Assembly: GCA_002794785.1 (NCBI GenBank)
Contig: NBBA01000019.1
Coordinates: 62,001-126,000, forward strand
Origin: Coniferiporia sulphurascens
Taxonomy: Eukaryota; Basidiomycota; Agaricomycetes; Hymenochaetales; Hymenochaetaceae
Direction: 5' to 3'
Length of the DNA stretch: 64,000 bases
The position numbers were made by a program, and so were the translations under genes. The notes under the pieces are model-generated. The model was given only the letters and a program-made list of their open reading frames with translations. It was not told the origin of the DNA and made no database searches. Shown here piece after piece: positions 46,449 through 57,954 of this stretch. The number at the start of each line of letters is the position of its first letter. Position 1 is the first letter of the stretch.

Positions 46449-48029
46449 CTACCTCGTTTCCTGCCATACGTCCTCCTTGCCTTGTACGTCCTCATCATCG
46501 TCCACCGGAACGAACTTGACGCGCACCTCCGAGACGTCCCTCCGTACCGCAAGCAACGCCTCGCGGATACGATCCTCAAGTGCCGCCGCGTCGCCCATAG
46601 ACATCACACGGGGCACGCGCACGCGCACATCCACAAATAGCAACGCGCCGGCCCGCAGCGCGCGCACGTCCTCCACCGCCCTCAACGATCCTCCCTGCTC
46701 TCCCTCCCTCACAATCGGGTCCAACGAACGTGTGAGCGCGCTAATCGTGCGCGGCGCAGCACCTGCGTCTGTGAGCTCGCCGAACGCACCGGCGAAGAGG
46801 CTCACGCCCTGGCGCAGCACGACGAGCGCGACGAGGAGACCACCGAGCGGGTCGAGCGGTAGTGCGGGGAACGCCCACGTCCCGAGGATAGCGGCGAGCG
46901 CGACGGCGGATGTATATGCGTCCGCGCGGTGGTGTACTGCATTTGCGAGTAGCACGGAGCTGTTTTCGGCCTGTGCGACGCGCCGCGTTGCGCGGAAGAG
47001 CCATTCCTTGGCGAGCACGCTTGCGGCGGCGAACCAGGCTGCGTTGGGGTCGAGTGCGTGCTCGTGGCTGTGGGCGTGGGCGTGCCCGTCGAGGATGCCG
47101 CCGGAGGTGGAGTGCATGACGTTGGAGACAGATTGGGCGACCTCTGTAGCGTTCTGGATGAGGGCTTGTGCGGGGCCGGGGGGGAGGGTGGCGGCGGCCT
47201 CGAGGAGGTGGTGGGTGAGGAGCGTGAAGGAGTGGACGCCGATGCCGAGTGCGCCGGCGATGAGGATGAGCGAGACGGTCGTCGTGCCGAGCGTCTCGAA
47301 CTTGCCGAAGCCGTATGGGTACTTGGCCGAAGGGGTGCGTCGCGAGAGGCGCCAGGCGAAGAGCGTGACGAAGTCTCCGAGCAGGTCTGGCGAGAAATGA
47401 GTGAACGTATTCGGGGTTAGAGACGAGACTCTGAGGATCAACTCACCGCTGGCAGAGTGGCCTGCCTCGGCTAGCAGTGCGGCCGAGTTCATGTACCAGC
47501 CCGCGGCGCCCTTCGAGAACGTGAGGGCAATGTTCACGACGAGGCCGATAACGGTGATGCGACTGCCTCGGTCGCCCTTGCCCTCGAATACCTTGACGAT
47601 GCTCTCGACATCCTGGCTGGGCCCGTCGTCCCGTGAGTGTGTGTGTGCGCTGAAAAGCGAGTGTGTGTGCGAATGTGAATGTGAATGAGAATGCGAGTGG
47701 TCATGGTCATGGTCGTGTTCGTGCTCATGTGCACAGTCCGGCTCGGTCTGCTTATGCACCGCAGGCTCAGCAGGTTCATCCCGACCCAGACGAGAGGCGC
47801 GCCGATACGGGGCGCTCGAGGCGGGGGACGACATGCGGGGAAGGGGGGAGAGGCGGGCGAAGCAGCGAATGGGAAAGACGGAGTTTGGCGGACCCGGGCT
47901 ACGCAAAGCGGATCGAATCAGACGAAGAGTGGTACTGCGAGCGGTGCCTGCCACGTCGGCGCCAGAGGCTGAGCCTAAGCCTGCTGAGCCCGAGAGCGCC
48001 TGGGGGATGCGTATACGGCGGCCGAGCAT
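46449..48029 (-). CDS. cation diffusion facilitator, MMT1/2-like mitochondrial metal carrier
   Basis: Two exons with an intron at 47446-47387 join to about 506 residues. An Arg/Ser-rich N-terminus suggests a mitochondrial leader. A histidine-rich segment near residues 100-125 (alternating His with Glu, Asp and Ser) is a metal buffer typical of CDF proteins. Metal-site residues are seen in AGHSASDLLGDF, which forms only after splicing, and in HHRADAYTSAVAL. About six membrane spans and a C-terminal cytoplasm-like domain follow. Family members export divalent metals; the MMT branch is linked to mitochondrial iron. The 60-nt intron is a multiple of three and has no stop, so an unspliced message would still give a protein, but with the first metal site broken. 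Confidence 0.85.
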   Translation of the reverse strand: MLGRRIRIPQALSGSAGLGSASGADVAGTARSTTLRLIRSALRSPGPPNSVFPIRCFARLSPLPRMSSPASSAPYRRASRLGRDEPAEPAVHKQTEPDCAHEHEHDHDHDHSHSHSHSHSHTHSLFSAHTHSRDDGPSQDVESIVKVFEGKGDRGSRITVIGLVVNIALTFSKGAAGWYMNSAALLAEAGHSASGELILRVSSLTPNTFTHFSPDLLGDFVTLFAWRLSRRTPSAKYPYGFGKFETLGTTTVSLILIAGALGIGVHSFTLLTHHLLEAAATLPPGPAQALIQNATEVAQSVSNVMHSTSGGILDGHAHAHSHEHALDPNAAWFAAASVLAKEWLFRATRRVAQAENSSVLLANAVHHRADAYTSAVALAAILGTWAFPALPLDPLGGLLVALVVLRQGVSLFAGAFGELTDAGAAPRTISALTRSLDPIVREGEQGGSLRAVEDVRALRAGALLFVDVRVRVPRVMSMGDAAALEDRIREALLAVRRDVSEVRVKFVPVDDDEDVQGKEDVWQETR

Positions 48030-48664
48030 TCAGCCAGACTGGATTTTGCAGGCCGTGGCCTGCGGTTGGCGACGAGGAAGGAGAGAAGCCCGGTGCGTAC
48101 GTACGACTCGTTGCGCGGACTCGGAGGAGGCGGCTGGGAAGGTACATTCTTACGACAAGGCTCATAAAATACAGCAAATAATCGGATGAATCAATTACAC
48201 GACATTTGGGGGACGGATTGCACCTTGGGGATGCGCTGAGTCACCAGACTTTTCGTCCGATATTCTCTCAAGTTATCGTGGAACATTGCAGCTTTCCGAA
48301 AATTTGAATTCTCGGCTTATAAAATCGGGACACTAAGCTAAACTTAAAGCTTAACATCTAATATCGACCCGTGCTCGTTACCGACAAACTACATGCGACC
48401 TACAGCATATCCATGTACCGATAGCGGCGGACATTTATCTAATAGGCATGTCAAATCAGCCAGGAGGTTTGTATTTGAGACTTGTACGACAAGTGAATGC
48501 GTTGTAATAACTTGATAAGCACATTGCATTAGTCACCCGTCGTCAATTTCAAAATAAAAAAGATAGGTCACGTGCCGCCCTCTGATTTTGTGCCTCTGCC
48601 AACGGCTGAATCATTCCGGACCCCCTCCCTCGCTCTCCTCACCCACACGCTAATTTATACGCCA
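48030..48664. promoter_or_regulatory. shared divergent promoter of two mitochondrial genes
   Basis: 635 bp between the start codons of the CDF carrier and Mia40. No gene inside. Because both products are mitochondrial, shared control is plausible but not shown. Confidence 0.45.
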
Positions 48665-49553
48665 ATGCTCAACGTACTTCGCAGTGGCCTGCGGCGTGCA
48701 GCGCACGCACCGAGATATGCGCGCGCCCAGCCGCGGACTTCGGCTGCTCGCGCGTCGTTGCGGACGCAAGCGCGCGCACCGTCAAGCAGCGCAAGAACAG
48801 CGGCGCTCTCCGTTGCCGCTGCTGGTGCTGCACTTTCGGGCGTCGTGATATATGGAGGAGTCGTGCGTCTCGACTCGGCTGACTGTACGTGCTGCATCTT
48901 GCCTTTTTTTGTGGCTTCGTGGTATTGATGCCGTGCTTGCGTAGCCCCGAAGCCGAAGCCGAGAGCTAAGCCAGCGACAAAACAGCCTGAGGAGAATACG
49001 CCCTCAGAGATCCCGCAGACGTCTACCGCCGAAGCGGAACCCGTCATTCTGACCCCTGACGTAGACGCATCCGGCTCTCCAGAAGATGGCACGGACACAG
49101 ATGCGGACGCGGAGGGTGACGCAGGCTCGGGCTCGGGCGGGGCGTATAACCCCGAGACAGGCGAGATCAATTGGGACTGCCCATGCCTAGGCGGGATGGC
49201 GCACGGGCCATGCGGACAGGAGTTCCGTGCCGCTTTCTCGTGTTTCGTCTACTCCGAGGACGAGCCGAAGGGCATCAACTGCGTCGAGCTCTTCAAGCAG
49301 ATGCAGGACTGCTTCCGCGCTCACCCTGAGGTGTACGGAGAGGGTGCATAAAATATATGATCTCTTTCCTGTGTTGATTGGTGCTAATCCTTGAGCGTTT
49401 TTTTTTTTTACAGAGATTATGGCGGATGACGAAGAGGACGGCGTCCCTGCCCCCGCGGGCGGTGCAGACTCTTCGGACGGAAGTAGCGAGCCAGTATCAA
49501 CACCAGCTTCCGAACCGGAGCTCGTACCCGTACCTGTCTCTTCTTCCTCATAA
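48665..49553 (+). CDS. MIA40: Mia40 (mitochondrial intermembrane-space import oxidoreductase)
   Basis: Three exons (48665-48884, 48945-49343, 49414-49553) give 252 residues. A basic, Ser/Arg-rich leader is followed by a hydrophobic anchor ([18 protein letters not shown]), then a long acidic linker. The catalytic CPC is in [10 protein letters not shown]. The helical core has two CX9C pairs, [11 protein letters not shown] and [11 protein letters not shown], with [10 protein letters not shown] between them. Mia40 oxidises incoming twin-CX9C and CX3C proteins and passes electrons to Erv1. An anchored form like this one is typical of fungi. The acidic tail after EVYGEE is usual. The Emi1-like gene at 42264 would encode a possible client. 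Confidence 0.92.
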
Positions 49554-50337
49554 CAAAACCGCGAAGCTCGAGTACAGCCGACAAAAACATAGAAGGAACA
49601 CCCAGGCATTCCAACCCCAGCATGGCATATGGCTTATTTATCGTCCCCACGCCTGCATGCACTTGCTAAACGCATCCCAATCCCATCTCTATCATCTACC
49701 GTCTACCATCTACCTCCATCCTCACGCGAGAGCGTAGCATTACACTTACACATCCACCTACCTATTGTAGTCTTTACTAATGTACACTTTTTTTTTCGGT
49801 TCTGTGTTTTATTCTTCGTTTCAGCGGAGACTAAGGACCACTGAACTGAGTATTCGAGCGTCTCGCTCACGATGACTAGGTATGATTATGATGTACTGCA
49901 CCTCCTCCCTGGATAGTTTCTTGTCTGGCCTTCTCCGTTGCTGACTCAAGTGGTCTTATCCAATCGGAATTCGAGCTTTGTCAATTGTGGCGGGGTTCCG
50001 GTCTATTTTTAGATTGAGGTATGGTAGGTTCCGTGGTCTCTAGGTGGCCGTTAATATTACGAAGGTCCTTTTCAGAACGTCCGATTGCTTTTGATTTCAG
50101 GCCCGGCAATTGTTGGCTTTGAGTAGGCTCCATTTGGTAACCAGTGCGAGGTGGAAACACTCGAGAAAATAATATGACCAAACTGTATTTCGAGACGTCG
50201 GAATCCAATGATATACAGTATATGCATTATGTGAGGTCGATGAGCTGTCAGCTTACTGCATTCGCTTACATGTTTTCTTCTTAGAACATGACAAAAACCA
50301 GTCCTCCAGCACAGAAGCCATTCATATTCTCCAATTC
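49554..50337. other. intergenic region
   Basis: About 780 bp; the first part is the Mia40 3' side. Nothing else recognised. Confidence 0.45.
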
Positions 50338-51368
50338 TCAATCGTCCTCAGGCTTGAGGTCGGCCTGAGAAAGGCTCAGGGAAGTTTCCAGGTCCTCGCG
50401 ATCTTGCTTTTTCTGCTCCTCATGGTTTTCTTGCCAGTTGGTAATCTTCATACTGTATGGATCGTGAGCTGGAACACGGAATGTTGAGCCGAGTCCGAGT
50501 GAGTCACGAATTGCCAGTGGGTCGTCGCACAAACATGCGATCACGCACCGAGTGGCGACTGCATAGCCTAACTGGTCGATCTCATTGTAGAATGTTAGAA
50601 TCTCTCCTGGAATCGTATCCAGTTAGATGAAGGCTTCAAGTTGAAACGGATTAAGATTTCTCCACTTTTCCATCCGACCATTGATTTTCTTCAGAAGACT
50701 TAGTACAAATCAGTAACTGCCACGCCAAGAGATGTGCCCCACTGGCAATACCTTTCTAGATCCGATCGCAAACTTTGTGAAACGTTAGGATCACGATTTG
50801 TATGCCCTTTCCTCAATAGTAGTATGCCGAGCAATGCGGAGCAGTACCTGGCGAGCCCTTCTACACAGTGTCTGCAGGTCTAATTTAGGTTATTTTCACT
50901 GCATTTACTATTGACATACCTGCTTTTCGGGATATCATTACACAGTTGGAGAATAATGTTGACGGTGTCCGCGCCAATGTCAAGCCCGGGAATAGGTACG
51001 TATCACCAAAGGTCTCAGCAATACCCATAGTGTTGTTCATAAATGATACCACAGCATTTACATCAGATTTAGACGGCGAGATGTACGCCACGATCTCTGA
51101 CAGCGTGACTTCCGACCAGTTTGCGATGGATTCACTCCTGGAAATCGCATATTGAGGTGGAAATAGCATAGTCTGGGATCTCAATATGTGCCAACACACT
51201 CGGCTTTGGTGCGTTCGAGGCGTGTTCCTGTGACTGCCAGTATTCGGCGGTCGCTGTCTGGACTGCAGGGAGTGCTGAGAGCCCAGGTTCCGAGTCGGAA
51301 CTCGACATCGGGTTTATATCATCAAGTGGATCCCACTGTAGACTCATGGTGCGCTGCATGCGCAGCAC
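50338..51368 (-). pseudogene. decayed gene with a fungal MLKL/HeLo-like helical domain
   Basis: Coding fragments lie in order on the minus strand: an acidic N-terminal piece (MSSSDSEPGLSALP, from about 51320), FGDTYLFPGLTLARTPSTL, a helix joined over a 40-nt intron as SRKADLQTLCRRARQVLLRI, KKINGRMEKWRNLNPFQ, and LTFYNEIDQLGYAVATR to a charged end at 50338. At least two in-frame stops interrupt it: a TGA before FVLSLLKK and a TAA at 50625-50623 where a Gln codon is expected. The pattern (VPG-like turn, long amphipathic helices, a W in the third) is what I recall for the N-terminal four-helix domains of fungal MLKL-like cell-death proteins and NLRs. The exon 1 to 2 splice was not resolved. Disruption is clear; the family is inference. 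Confidence 0.4.
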
Positions 51369-51702
51369 GTAGCACTCTATAAAAAGTCGAAGCGAACAGC
51401 GAACGTCCGATTCGGTGATTGGGAGCTAGGTGACCTTACTAACCGCATAACTGGACGTTAATATTTGACAAAATATAATTGGCGACATGTACCTATCGGA
51501 AACGGAACAGCTCAGACAAAAACGTATTCAAACTCGCATTCAAGGGGGTAGAAACGGAGACTTGCGCGCTCAGTCCCCTCGTCCAAGTAAACCAAGTATA
51601 ATAATATCTTTTCCCTCCGCGCTACAAGTGCAGCTCGAATGGTCCGCCGAAGACGACTTGAAACGTTCAGAATGAAATCTCCATCGAACCCTCCCGCCGA
51701 GT
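51369..51702. other. intergenic region
   Basis: About 330 bp upstream of the decayed gene and after the sulfite oxidase stop. Nothing recognised. Confidence 0.4.
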
Positions 51703-54145
51703 TTAAGAAAGCGGCTCGCGCTGACGTTTCGCATATGCCTTTAGGTACTCTTCCTCATCCTCAAGCGCGATTTCTCCGGGGCGTGAGAGGTCATGTATAT
51801 CTATCCCATGTGCCTCGAGCACCGCAAGCCGCGCAGCTGTCTCTGGGCGGGAACGATTCACGCTGTAAAGTTTAATGCGGTGGCAGGAAGAAGTAACGTG
51901 GAGATCCCAGCTGTGGAGCGCAAAGGGGCATTACTTATTTAAAAAAAGGTGTGGAAGGGAAACGAGAAGACACTCACTTCCATGCTGAGCGCACATACGT
52001 CGGCTGGGTGTTGTTGGAGGAGTCCCACGTACGTACGCAGAATTCGAGCCATCCCTCCGCGTCGACAGGTAATTCGATCTTCCAGAGGCGCCACGCGAAG
52101 TAATGCTGCAAAGCAGGGAAGAATTTGAATATCAGAAGGTTTCTGTGATGGGGACGGGGCGTACCTTTTCAGTCAAGTTCTCTTCAGGGACCGCATACCA
52201 CACATGTCCGCTGTCAATTTAAAAAGATCATAAATGAGCGGAGCTATTAAGAAACAGGGGCAAGTCGGGGGAAGGCGGAAACTGACCCATCCGGAGAGAC
52301 CTCCACGCGCTCAACCCAATTTCCGCCTCCGCTATACGCCCACCCGTCCAAAGCGATCTTACCGTCGTGCACGATAATAGCCTTGTCGACTGGGTGAATA
52401 ATTGCGCTCCTACCAGAGTTTACGACGAAAACGAGTCATTATATGTCAATAAATCGAGCAGTGGACTGCCTAAAGTGATGCACGCACGAAACAGGCATGT
52501 TCTGGATCGAAAATCCGCTTGAGTACTTCGCATTTTGCTTTCCGATCTACACGCACAGACATGAATGAAGCACGAGATAAAAATTAGTTGCCTGCACGTC
52601 GCACCCAAACCTCGTGCCATACACGTACCTGGGACGTGAAATACAGATATTCCTGGCGCTGCACTGGCCCCATGGATGGTTCGGGAAGCGCGTTAATGCG
52701 ATATACCCACTTGCAACTGCGTGCGCCGATGTAGCCCGTGACGACGACACGCAGTGGCGCACCATGCATGTGTGGAAGCGGCTGCCCATTCATCTCCCAC
52801 GCCAGCAGCACCTCTTCGTTCATCCGCACTTTGCGCCATGGCGCAGAGACGGCGTAGTTGAACGCTCGGCCCTTCCTAAGTAGAGAGGGAGGAGAGGTGG
52901 GAAGTAGTCATTAGTGCTGAGATACGGACACGGAAGAGAGTCGAGACGCCAACGTACTTGAAGTAAGTATCCGCACCGATGAATTCGAGATGCTTGCACT
53001 CTGGGAGCACGCCTCCGCACGCAATTTTCAAAACCTTTTTCAGAGGTACACCTCGGTATACTGCCGTCCCGCTGTTTCCGAACCATATCAAATCCACGTC
53101 TTTTAAAAAGTAATGAGACATACATAGCTCCCTCGCCCCACGGGGCATTTATGAGTTCGTCTCCGTCGCCTGGATACTCTGCGATCTGTTCAATACGTCG
53201 AGTCCCGCTACACTGCAGCGTCACTGTCACTTCGACTTGACTGGCGAAATCCAGTGTCCGGCACGAAGCAATAAGTTGAGATTCCAATTTTTAATCCAAG
53301 AAGCTCAAGAATGCTTACGGGAATTTGGCGGGGTCTTTGAGGTCCTTGAGACTGATCTCCACGGGTCTGTTCACGAGTCCGCCTATCTCGAGCCGAAAAA
53401 CGTCCTCGTCGATGTCTGGAACACCGCCATGGTTGCGGATGCTGCCAGACCAATGGTTATAACAGAAATAATTACAAAAAAGTATATGAATATATAAGAA
53501 CGAGAGAGAGGGGCTTCGTGACGCACAAATGATACATGTTGTCGGTCAGCTTGCCCTGCATCAGCTGATCGCGCCTTGTCTCTCCATTGTATGGGAAGTC
53601 GAGCAGGTGGATGAGGTCCGGCTTCTCCTTCTGGACTGTCTCCCAACTGTGATCGACAATACTCTTCAGGCCCAGGGCCTGCCAAGCGGAAGTTGGATAT
53701 TGAGAAAAGGAAAGAGTAATAGTAGTTAGCGTTTCAACCACGGGTGAACAGATAATGTATAGTGAAGTACCTCATGGTACTCCTTCCAGCGATAGCCAAT
53801 GAGCACTGGGTTGCGCTTCGGAATCGGGACAAACTGAAATTCTAAACAATTATGAGGACTTAAAAGCGCCCCTAGCTGTATAATAAGGGGTGTATATACC
53901 TGGGATAGGCGTAAACTCCTTCGTCTTCAAAATCTCTGCCGCAATCCTTTTGCGCTCCGGAGCGCGCTCCCACTCGACAAACCTGGAGTACCATGACGAA
54001 AGATGTTAAAATTCAGTAAAGAAATGGCCATGGACGGGGATATCAATGTGAGGACGGACCCACTCCAGCCCGCGCGCTCTTGCGGAAAAAGCTCGCTAAG
54101 GGATTGTCCCTCAAACGACGCCTCAGATGAGTCGATATCGGCCAT
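51703..54145 (-). CDS. sulfite oxidase (molybdopterin domain)
   Basis: A many-exon gene from ATG 54145 to TAA 51703, roughly 430-450 residues. The molybdenum-pterin domain is recognised by YHFIRNHGGVPDIDED, the Mo-ligand Cys in LQCSGTRR (usually CAGNRR), AIGTAVYRGVPL after splicing, and HGAPLRVVVTGYIGARSCKWV. A C-terminal Mo-oxidase dimerisation domain follows (ALDGWAYSGGGNW, GWLEFCVRTWDSSNN). No cytochrome b5 or haem domain is present, so it resembles plant-type peroxisomal sulfite oxidase rather than the animal mitochondrial form. It converts sulfite to sulfate. The SGT in place of AGN next to the Mo-Cys is a small departure that could affect the active site. The last 60 residues are helical and acidic. 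All junctions I checked keep frame. Confidence 0.82.
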
Positions 54146-55441
54146 ATTTACTTATCGCCCAGTATGTGTGCCAGAGTGGTGGGTGTTTTGTGGAGTTGGG
54201 CACAAGGCCCCGTGCATTTATCTCTTGTACCTTCAGCTTGCCCGCCACCCTCATACTATCACCGTCAGCCGTACGCCTGACGCATCGGAACAGGCCGCGA
54301 GCCAGTCTACGCATCGTCAGTGGCTGGCCACTTGGAGAACGTTCATTCGATGTCCATGTTCCCCGCTTTCGCGCGCAGAAGCAGAGTTAACACCACGCCG
54401 GATCTCTTCTTTGGGTGGTCACGGGTTCTCACACAGTGCGCATATCTCCACGTTCGTGGCCATCATCTTATGGCATCTGTGCCGGCTGACGCTCTACATG
54501 TATTAACCACTGAGGGCGACGGTAGTGCGGTTTATTTACCGAGATGCCATGTAAATTTGCTTTTTCAGTAACCGAACCATCAGCCTAACCAGGTGACCGC
54601 AACCAATCCGAAAGTGCTTCAACTCGTTCGATGGATAGAGTTTTTATCGAGTGATATTTTTTCACTGCAGGAACACAACGTTAGAACCCTTATCTAAAAG
54701 AAGTGCAAACGATCTTTTGCCTTCTCCCGTACTTCAGGCTATATCATTGAAGCCCCATGCACGCTAGTGAGCTAGCAAGCCGACCAACGTGTCGAAGGCG
54801 CTGGGGTAGTAGTAGTAGCCTAGTCGTGAGTACTAATCCGTGCAAGATTTGTCTGCCTGTTTGTGACCGTCACAAAGATCAGCATTTTCATTTGTAGAAG
54901 ATTATTTCAGACTCAGCTATAGATTTACACTTACACACAAAACATAAATTTTGCAACATTGTAAACAGGGATCTGGCTCACTAAAGGTTTATATATGCAT
55001 TTAGAATACATCCTATCGTGATTAATTCTCGGAACAACAAAATTTCTAATAACATGCGATGCACACGCGTTACAAGTAGAACCTTTTGTTATTCAGCAAA
55101 TTAATCATGATAAGAGTAGAAAATAATGTATATTAATGCTTGTATAAACCTTTGGGAGCCGGCTCTTTGTCTACAATGTTACAGAATTTATGTTTTTTGT
55201 GCAGAAGTGTGAATCTGTAGCTGAGTCTGAACAACCTTCTACAAATGGAATGCTGATCTTTGATCGTCACAAAAGGACGGACCCGGTCACCCAGATCTTG
55301 TACGCGTTTGGGGCCTACTCAAACCAGAGCTTTTTTCACCACGGCACGAACATTCTAACGCAAATCCTGTTACACTTCGGTAATAATCTTACAGTTTGTT
55401 TGTTTGTACATAATAAACTACTCTATACCTCCATCGCCTCT
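54146..55441. other. intergenic region
   Basis: 1.3 kb. It should hold the sulfite oxidase promoter on the left and the dehydrogenase 3' end on the right. AT-rich in its right half. No gene seen. Confidence 0.45.
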
Positions 55442-57142
55442 TCAAACAGGGTAAAGCCCTTCAAGAAGCTGCACGACCTTCTCGTATCGTGCGTCTTTCT
55501 CGTCCCCGAGAGCTTGTGCTGCAATGCCCGGTACGTCTGCACGCGGGACACCGCACGCTTCGAGGTCAGCCTTCAACCCGAGTCGAGCCACCAGGCTTTG
55601 TGGGTAAAAACGGTAATGATACGCCGCGGGAAATGGTTTTCAAAGATAGACCCGAAGGGGAATATTTGGGCAATTAATATCGAGAATCGTAAATGGTTTG
55701 ATGACGTACTTATCAATCTCGGAGGATAGTTCAAAGATATCCTCATCAATGCTTCCAGTACTTGCAACTCCGATGTGAGGCAGCACAGCAGCGAGAGCAC
55801 GCTTATGTTCGGGAGTTGCGAACTGTGCTTGTAGACCGACGACAGAAGCGAGTGTAAGGCACTAGCATAAGCAGAGATAGTCTCTTTTAGCAAGACTACA
55901 TAGTACTTTCAGAGAGAGAGCTAGCGGGGGGGGGGAGAAACATGATAGAACGCGGATAAAAGTGACGCACGGATGTGATACCATGGCCGATACCGTACGT
56001 CGCGCCGAGCTTGTGTCCAAGAGCGTGTGACAGTCCTAGCGATCTGTAATGTGGTCCAACTTTCAGTACCACAGTGCAGGTAGAGGAATGAGAGGAACGG
56101 CACAGACGTATGGACCTCGAGTTTGAGCGGCCATAAACTCATCCACGCAGCAATCTGAAGCTGTTGGCGCACCGCGACGTCTTCTGGGTGCGTGCGTGAT
56201 TGTGGGAGGAGCTTAAACAGTTCCGATAGTGCGGCATAACACAGCACCTTCACGGGATACGGGACATTTGGTCGATACAAGTTCTCTGTATGAAAATATC
56301 AGCTACAGAAGTTTGGAAAACGAGGTGAGAGACGTGCCCACGGCATGGTCCACCGCGCGCATCCCAGTGGACAGCCTGTAGCGCATATATATGGCTCGGT
56401 GAGCATAAATACCGAAAATGAGTAGAGAACACACCAAAGACGCTCAGGGGTCGGCAGGGTAAGCTCAGCATCCAGTATGATACCTGAGGGTGCAAGCGCA
56501 GGTGCAGACACACCAACCTTATGTCCTTCCTCATTCGTATAGCCAGCTCCAGCCTAGAAGAAAGATAGAAATAGTACAGCCATCAGTGATCATATCCGTA
56601 CATAGTGACAAAAACTAGGCACTCACAGTATACTCGGCTGCACTCAGAGTTGTCGGGATAGCGATATGCGGGAGGAACGTCTGTTGCGCTCCGGCTCCCA
56701 CATTTTCCCGGTGTCTGTGTATGATTGCCTTCGTAGCGTCGATGGGGCTCCCTCCACCGACACTTACGAGAACGTCCGCTCCATATTCTGCAAGTGCACG
56801 TACTCCAGCGTTGATGCCGGCGACAGGCGCGTGCTCGCCGATCTCCCAGAACGTGCCTCCGTAGGCATTGTGTGCGCGCAGGACGTCCTCCACCTTGCGC
56901 ACAACGTCTGTCTAGAGCAGGCGATGAATATTTTGGCATTGTTAAACCTCATAAGAGAACTCAAGACGTGCCTTTGTGTACAAGCTACGACCAGTCACGA
57001 TGAGTGCGGTTGTGCCACCGACAGTGGCAAGCAGCTTCGGCAACGCAGTGGCGAGACATCCCGGGCCATAGCGCACATCCTTAAGCGAGTCCGTATAGGC
57101 ATAACTGCCATGTATCTCTGAGCCTAACGTATTGGATGACAT
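55442..57142 (-). CDS. iron-containing alcohol dehydrogenase (maleylacetate-reductase-like), copy 1
   Basis: From ATG 57142 to TGA 55442, about 400 residues in seven or so exons. The N-terminal NAD domain has YGPGCLATALP and the SVGGGSPIDATKAI motif. The metal domain has SLGLSHALGHKLGATYGIGHG with the His ligands, and the C-terminus ends GVPRADVPGIAAQAL...LLEGLYPV. This is the layout of fungal Fe-ADH group proteins; maleylacetate reductase of aromatic-ring breakdown is the nearest role by length and motifs. Exon 1 (171 nt) ends in AAG before a GC donor (GCACGT), and a second GC donor follows VDHAVG. It faces its paralogue at 63069 head to head; before the copia insertion they shared about 545 bp of promoter. 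Confidence 0.82.
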
Positions 57143-57682
57143 GTTGGTAGAGTGAGTTCAAGTGCAGATAGAGTAAGTCTCGGTTCTCTTGGAGCACTTT
57201 AGTAAGGGCTCGGAGCCGAGCCACGGACCATGCATGTCACTATCACGTGCTACGGAGCTTTTTGTGGCTTGCCTCAGCTTCAAGTTGAGATGCGAAAACT
57301 CGCAAAAATATTTCTAAGCGTTGTGAGGGAATTATACTGAATTATTTTCTCGCTTACTAAACTAACACCGGACGATAAAGCTGCAATCAGGTGTCTTGTA
57401 TACTCATAGAAGCATGTTAAACACATAGTCGTCACCCACGATTTCTTCCGAACTACAGACCTGAGGGTAAAAACACTCCGTTGCACATGAGATGTACGCT
57501 TTCAATCGACCTATCCCATCCCTTCGATATAGACTTGTACAGAGATCTCACACTGACGGGTAAAGCTCTTGGAAGCTTCTCCGTGAGCAAGCCACAAAAC
57601 TCCCCTTGGCACGTGACGATGCCGCGTCTGCTGTCTGACTAACTCAAGCAGTACTCGTTCACACTTGAACTCATCCTATCAA
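57143..57682. promoter_or_regulatory. original divergent promoter of the dehydrogenase pair (left part)
   Basis: 540 bp between the start codon of dehydrogenase copy 1 and the copia insertion. Before insertion it joined the ATG of copy 2 directly, so it likely drove both genes. No specific site is claimed. Confidence 0.55.
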
Positions 57683-57687
57683 CATGT
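57683..57687. repeat. copia target-site duplication, left
   Basis: CATGT, repeated at 63068-63072. Confidence 0.85.
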
Positions 57688-57945
57688 TCTTAAAATCTAC
57701 GCATGTTGTGGTAGACAATGAGGTGCAGTGGTGAAGTTGAGGCAAAGGTGGGTTATCAGCGTAAACCGATGTATTTCTAGGGCAAGACCAGCTCCCCTTA
57801 TATACACGTTCCATGGGCTAGTACTACTATAACTATCTAGCTCATATATCGTATGGCGTTATCATTGTGTTATCATTCACTTAGTAAGGTGGTTGTTCAT
57901 ATGACCACGTACTATATTTATATTGTTTGTTATATTTATTTAATA
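57688..57945 (-). repeat. 3' LTR of the copia element
   Basis: 258 bp, collinear with the right LTR without gaps. All 14 base differences fall on 12 dinucleotides that read CG, TG or CA in the two copies. Confidence 0.9.
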
Positions 57946-57954
57946 CTCCCCTTC
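57946..57954 (-). other. polypurine tract of the copia element
   Basis: On the minus strand GAAGGGGAG directly precedes the 3' LTR. This is the expected primer for plus-strand DNA synthesis. It overlaps the end of the coding frame. Confidence 0.75.

Noticed and set aside
46477..47400. 307-residue plus-strand open frame
   Set aside because: Antisense shadow of the CDF carrier, Ser/Arg/Ala-rich.
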